A stretch of DNA of 64,000 nucleotides from contig JACGZH010000008.1 of assembly GCA_014706385.1 (NCBI GenBank), positions 496,001 through 560,000 on the forward strand, read 5' to 3'. Below, piece by piece: positions 60,401 through 64,000 of the stretch (position 1 is the first letter of the stretch; each line of letters opens with the position of its first letter). A program made the translations under genes and the position numbers. This DNA is from Phaffia rhodozyma (taxonomy: Eukaryota; Basidiomycota; Tremellomycetes; Cystofilobasidiales; Mrakiaceae). Below the pieces are notes generated by a model. It saw only the letters and a list, made by a program, of their open reading frames with translations. It ran no database searches and was not told the DNA's origin.

Positions 60401-62078
60401 AAAGTTGGACGATCAGGCGAGGGATCATGCGGAGCTGATCGAGGACAAAGAGGCAGAGTTGAGCGTGATGCAAGAAAGTCTGGACGCGACTTTGCAAAAC
60501 TTGAACGAGAGCAAGCTCGTACGTCTTCTCTATCGTCGTTTCTGTGTTTAGAACGTACCCTATGAGCCGAAATTCAATCTATCTTTCGCTCTTGCACAGA
60601 CTACCGGAGAAGCCGATCAGGCGTTCACCACACAGGTCGATACACTCATCTTGGATCATCGAAAGGAGCTCAATCAGATCATCGGTTAGTTGTTTTGTTT
60701 TGTTTCGTCTTGCCATACGAGATTTGTTGATTCTGGTATCTCATTGCGAACTGCATCTCCCTCCTCAGATTCTATCCTTCAAGCTTGCGTTCAAAAAGTT
60801 GATGACTCCATCTATGAACTCGAGTCACCCACACAAACCGGAAACACCAACGCCACCCCTGAGTATACGCTTTCGATCATCGAGAAGGCCACAACGAACG
60901 CGACCGAGTTTGCGATGATCTACAACCTCTTCCTCGGTCGAAAACGAGGAGGTTCTCATGTGGACGTCATTAAGGCCGCTAATGAACTCGCCCAATCGTT
61001 GTCAGAGGTAATTGTTTCCTCCAAAGGGATCACCCGGCTCGCTGCCTCTGATGAGGCCTCAGATAAGCTTGTGTCTGTGGCTAAATCGGCTGGAGATACG
61101 GGAGCGAGGTTCTTTATGAACCTTCAGTCGTATAACCTTGTCGGAACGGATGACGTAGCGTTGAGGAACAACGCGTCTACCGGTGCTGCTCTTGCGAACT
61201 TGTCGAAAGTGGTTGAGAGTTTCGTCCAACGGAAGTCAAACCCGATTGCGAAAGCGAACGGGGATATCGGGGATCTTGTCGAACGAGAGATGTTGAACGC
61301 CGCGAACGCCATCGAGGCTGCTACCCAACGATTACAAGCATTGATGTCCCGACCGAAGGATTCAGGCAGATACTCTGCGCTCGACGTCCAAGTCCACGAT
61401 GCGATTCTTGAAGCTGCTTTGGCCATCACGAGTGCGATTGGTCGATTGATTAAGGCTGCTACAGATTCTCAACAGGAGATTGTCGATCAAGGTAGAGGTT
61501 CAAGCTCGGTTCAACAGTTCTACAAGAGGAACAACCGATGGACCGAGGGTTTGATCTCTGCTGCCAAAGCCGTCGCGTTTGCTACGACATTGATGATCGA
61601 GTCTGCTGATGGAGTGATCTCTGGTACGCACTCGCTCGAACAGCTGATCGTCGCCTCGAACGAGGTCTCCGCCGCCACAGCCCAACTTGTAGCTGCTTCC
61701 AGAGTGAAGGCCAGTCTGATGTCAAAGACCCAGGAGAGATTAGAAGTAGCGGCGAGAGCTGTGACGGAGGCCTGCAAGGCTCTCGTCAGGCAGGTAAAGG
61801 CAATTTCGGCCAAGGGAGACGAGGACGAGTCGGTAGACTATAAGGCGATGGCCGCCCACGAGTTCAAGGTCAGAGAGATGGAGCAGCAGGTCGAGATTCT
61901 CAAACTAGAGAAGGAGCTTGGTGGCGCTCGAAGACGACTAGGCGAGATGAGACGGGCTGGGTATGTCTACTTCTTTCACTCTAGCTTCTAGACTACATTT
62001 CTTGGGTTGACCGGTCGACTGATCTTTCTCTCTGGGAACTAAATCATTTCTTATCACAGGTACCATGAGGAGGAGTAA
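57453..62078 (+). CDS. SLA2: Endocytic adaptor Sla2/End4 (HIP1R family): ANTH, coiled coil, talin-like actin-binding domain
   Basis: Clathrin-coat adaptor that ties membrane and clathrin to actin in endocytosis. The start is MSYGRRTPQNQDGRVAG. An ANTH domain follows over small exons: IELSVHIKKATSAEETAPKQ, CIVYTWDYQTSIPVWNGIRV, MTFKALIIVHKLLQEGHP and RAYVQFLLSKLRFHRHHVDF. After a Pro/Ala-rich linker (about 59290-59345) comes a long glutamine- and charge-rich coiled coil (about 59370-60520). The C-terminal exon (to about 61960) is the THATCH / I/LWEQ domain: SIIEKATTNATEFAMIYNLF, RWTEGLISAAKAVAFATTLM and SLEQLIVASNEVSAATAQLV, and a helix that ends RRRLGEMRRAGYHEEE at 62078. About 1,100 residues, as usual for the family. 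Order and length fit Sla2 and not the shorter CALM/AP180 proteins. Confidence 0.95.
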
Positions 62079-62985
62079 AAGAAAGATGATGCTTCATAAT
62101 GAAGCCAACTCGAGAGTACCGCCCTCTTTCTCGTTCAGAATGTTCCGTTTCTCTTCCTCCTTTCATATTCTTTCAAGACAGTGCTTGATCTGTCTACCGC
62201 TTATCTTAGTTCTTAAAGTTCTCATGATTCAATATTTCCCTTGTCCAATAAACCTTTTTCCTTATCTCTTTTGTTGTTTCATATCTCACATCGTATGTTG
62301 CCAACACGGAATGACATTCAAACAAGGACAGAGCGCGCATTGAAACCAAGCGGCTCGATCAATCTTTCATTGATCTCTATGACACGAGAAACAAACACGA
62401 AGTGAAAGAAAAATCTAGTGGAGTCTGAGATATACTCTCTCGGTCTATATCTCGAAACCAGCCAGGGTTCTATCCTAATCTACTGTCAAGTCTATCTACT
62501 GGAAGCCAATTGTGATATACATGATACTGCTACTACTACCATCATCACCATGTCACGATGGTATATATGAATAAGAGGAAGACAGTATGGATCATTGATG
62601 GCTTGATGTCACCTGAGTATATGCGTGGTTGTGGAGGGATATAGTCCGAGTATTGCGCCCAAATCGATACACATCTAGACGAAATTTAGGTAAAGCGGCA
62701 AAGGGCTTGAGGAGTGGAGATGGAAGAAAAAAGGATTGCGTTGAACTTTCTCTTCTGAAATTCGGAGGTTCATATCAATATGATAGAAGGAAAAATAAAA
62801 AGAACATACGACAAGCTATTCATATATTCGTCGAAGGAATGAGGAACTCATCTAAACCGGACTGTCGATTACGGCTGGACATGATAGAATTCGATCTATC
62901 TAAACCGAAATATGTATCTGGTCTCCTCATTTGGCCACAAGACGAGAATGGAAGGCTTCACCTTCTTGAAAATGGAAGATGAGAA
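62079..62985. other. Convergent spacer of about 900 bp, no gene seen
   Basis: The T-rich 3' flank of SLA2 (62150-62290) is followed by an A/G-rich section toward the G-patch gene end. The one open frame at 62629-62982 is low-quality and contains no motif. Confidence 0.5.
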
Positions 62986-64000
62986 TCATCTGTTCAACCT
63001 AGCCATCAATTCCAACCGCTCCTTCCGTTCTCTCTCGACTTTTCTTCTCGTTGCTTTCGGACCCATTCTACCTTCAGCTAAAGCAGAGTCCCTATTTGCA
63101 AGCTTGATGGACCGAGCCGTGTGAGTAATCGCCCGATGGTGACCGCCGGTAGAGCTGGATGGACGAATGCCGAGCAGATCACTCTTCAATGTGGTTGATA
63201 TGGGCGCGATCAGGGTTCGTCGGGACGAAGGGAATGTCGCGCCCGAGGAACGTGCATTGTATGATGTGGAGGATAGACGCGGTGGGGAGGGGGGCGTGTC
63301 GAATGAAGATTCATCCGATGAAGAGGACGCGAAATCTGAGAAACTTTGAGAAGTGGATTTTCTCATCCTCTTCTTCGTGCTGCAATCACTTGGGTCTTGC
63401 TTGACCACCGACCTTCTTTTCTCGCTATCGGTCGCACCAGCAGGAGTCGATTCTGCAGAGGCCTCTATCTTTCCCAGTCCTCTACCTGACCAACCAAGGG
63501 TCTTCAGCATGTCATAGCCTTTGTTTCCTGGTTTGATATGGAAATGGGGTGGTGGAACGAAAGCTGGTCCGTTCCCTGGATCCGGAAGGTCGATCAATGA
63601 CGCCAGTGATGCTCGTTGGGAAGGCGCGCCCGCGCTAGACGGCGGAGCCGTTAAGGAAAACTGGTTCGTAGGCGTGGTGGTGGCCAAAGCATGACGGATG
63701 AACCATTGGGAGACAGGAGTTTGCGCGCTTGAACGGTTTCTTGTAGCTATTGAAGTGGTGCTCTTTGTAGAATTGACAGAGGCACTGATAGTATCACCAG
63801 TGACACTGGTGGCGACACGCGAAGGGAGCGTTGACGATGACGTTCCAATCACAGGAAGAGGCCGAGGACGGACACACTTTACAAACTGAATTTCGGCATC
63901 TGAGCTATTACCATTCTCTTGAATGTTGCCGTTGTCGTTGTCGTTGCCGTCGTCGTCATCGTCGTCATCCTGTTCGCATAGATTGATGATTTCTGGATCT
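62986..64000 (-). CDS. G-patch domain protein, N-terminus beyond window edge
   Basis: The minus-strand frame is open from base 64000 to the stop at 62986 with no intron seen. The visible part begins in an acidic Asp/Asn-rich segment coded by GTC/ATC repeats (about 63925-63975), then VKCVRPRPLPVIG. SQWFIRHALATTT is a conserved-looking helix. The G-patch is HIKPGNKGYDMLKTLGWSGR followed by GLGKIE (about 63545-63470), with the glycines GY..L..LGW.GRGLG. A Ser-rich stretch and a basic end, GPKATRRKVERERKERLELM then ARLNR, complete it. G-patch proteins usually bind and activate DEAH-box RNA helicases in splicing or ribosome assembly. The helicase partner is not evident. The true start lies to the right of the window. 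Confidence 0.8.
   Translation of the reverse strand, partial: DPEIINLCEQDDDDDDDGNDNDNGNIQENGNSSDAEIQFVKCVRPRPLPVIGTSSSTLPSRVATSVTGDTISASVNSTKSTTSIATRNRSSAQTPVSQWFIRHALATTTPTNQFSLTAPPSSAGAPSQRASLASLIDLPDPGNGPAFVPPPHFHIKPGNKGYDMLKTLGWSGRGLGKIEASAESTPAGATDSEKRRSVVKQDPSDCSTKKRMRKSTSQSFSDFASSSSDESSFDTPPSPPRLSSTSYNARSSGATFPSSRRTLIAPISTTLKSDLLGIRPSSSTGGHHRAITHTARSIKLANRDSALAEGRMGPKATRRKVERERKERLELMARLNR

Overview
The window is nuclear DNA from a fungus, most likely a basidiomycete yeast. Most genes are broken by short GT-AG introns (about 50-90 bases). Intergenic spacers are short, pyrimidine-rich tracts precede many starts, and CGA is a favoured arginine codon. Protein content is typical of Basidiomycota. 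The Tremellomycetes (a Phaffia/Xanthophyllomyces-like yeast) are my best guess, but that is inference from gene style and not from a marker search. I saw no rRNA, tRNA, CRISPR array, integrase or recognisable transposon.

Layout. 0-10 kb: a left-truncated phospholipase-D-fold protein (-), cytosolic aspartyl-tRNA synthetase (+), and the pH-response zinc-finger factor PacC/Rim101 (+). 10-20.5 kb: a 35-copy 8-bp minisatellite at the 3' end of a Crb2/Rad9/53BP1-type checkpoint mediator (-), then an AAGAB-like adaptin-binding protein (+), a Nop6-like RRM/RGG protein (-) and a SET-domain methyltransferase (+). 20.7-32 kb: a voltage-sensor-like membrane protein, an LCLAT1-type acyltransferase, a class I glutamine amidotransferase and the pH-sensing membrane protein PalI/Rim9 (all -), then a short-chain dehydrogenase and a small unrecognised protein (+). 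33-45.5 kb: pyruvate dehydrogenase E2 (-), NPC2-type lipid-transfer protein (-), a three-unit intron-bearing polyubiquitin (+), a secreted ThuA-domain protein with a GPI-like tail (-), a 2.7-kb gap with no confident gene, and casein kinase I (+). 47-64 kb: a leucine-rich-repeat protein (-), elongation factor 2 (-), ATG12 (-) divergent from VPS29 (+), the endocytic adaptor Sla2/End4 (+), and a right-truncated G-patch protein (-).

Most genes are ordinary housekeeping loci with no operon logic. The one visible functional link is that two members of the ambient-pH pathway, PacC/Rim101 and PalI/Rim9, lie about 17 kb apart, and the PacC promoter holds a tight cluster of three PacC-type GCCAAG sites. 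Several trafficking genes (AAGAB, NPC2, VPS29, SLA2, ATG12) are also present, but nothing shows that this is more than chance.

I did not find a clearly new multi-gene system. The most unusual signals are structural: homogenised introns in polyubiquitin, a (CA)n array forming a 3' splice site, an inferred split start codon in EF-2, a perfect minisatellite 21 bases from a stop codon, a VPS29 lacking its usual metal-site histidines, and a stand-alone voltage-sensor-like protein. Exon boundaries were read by eye; CDS coordinates span introns.
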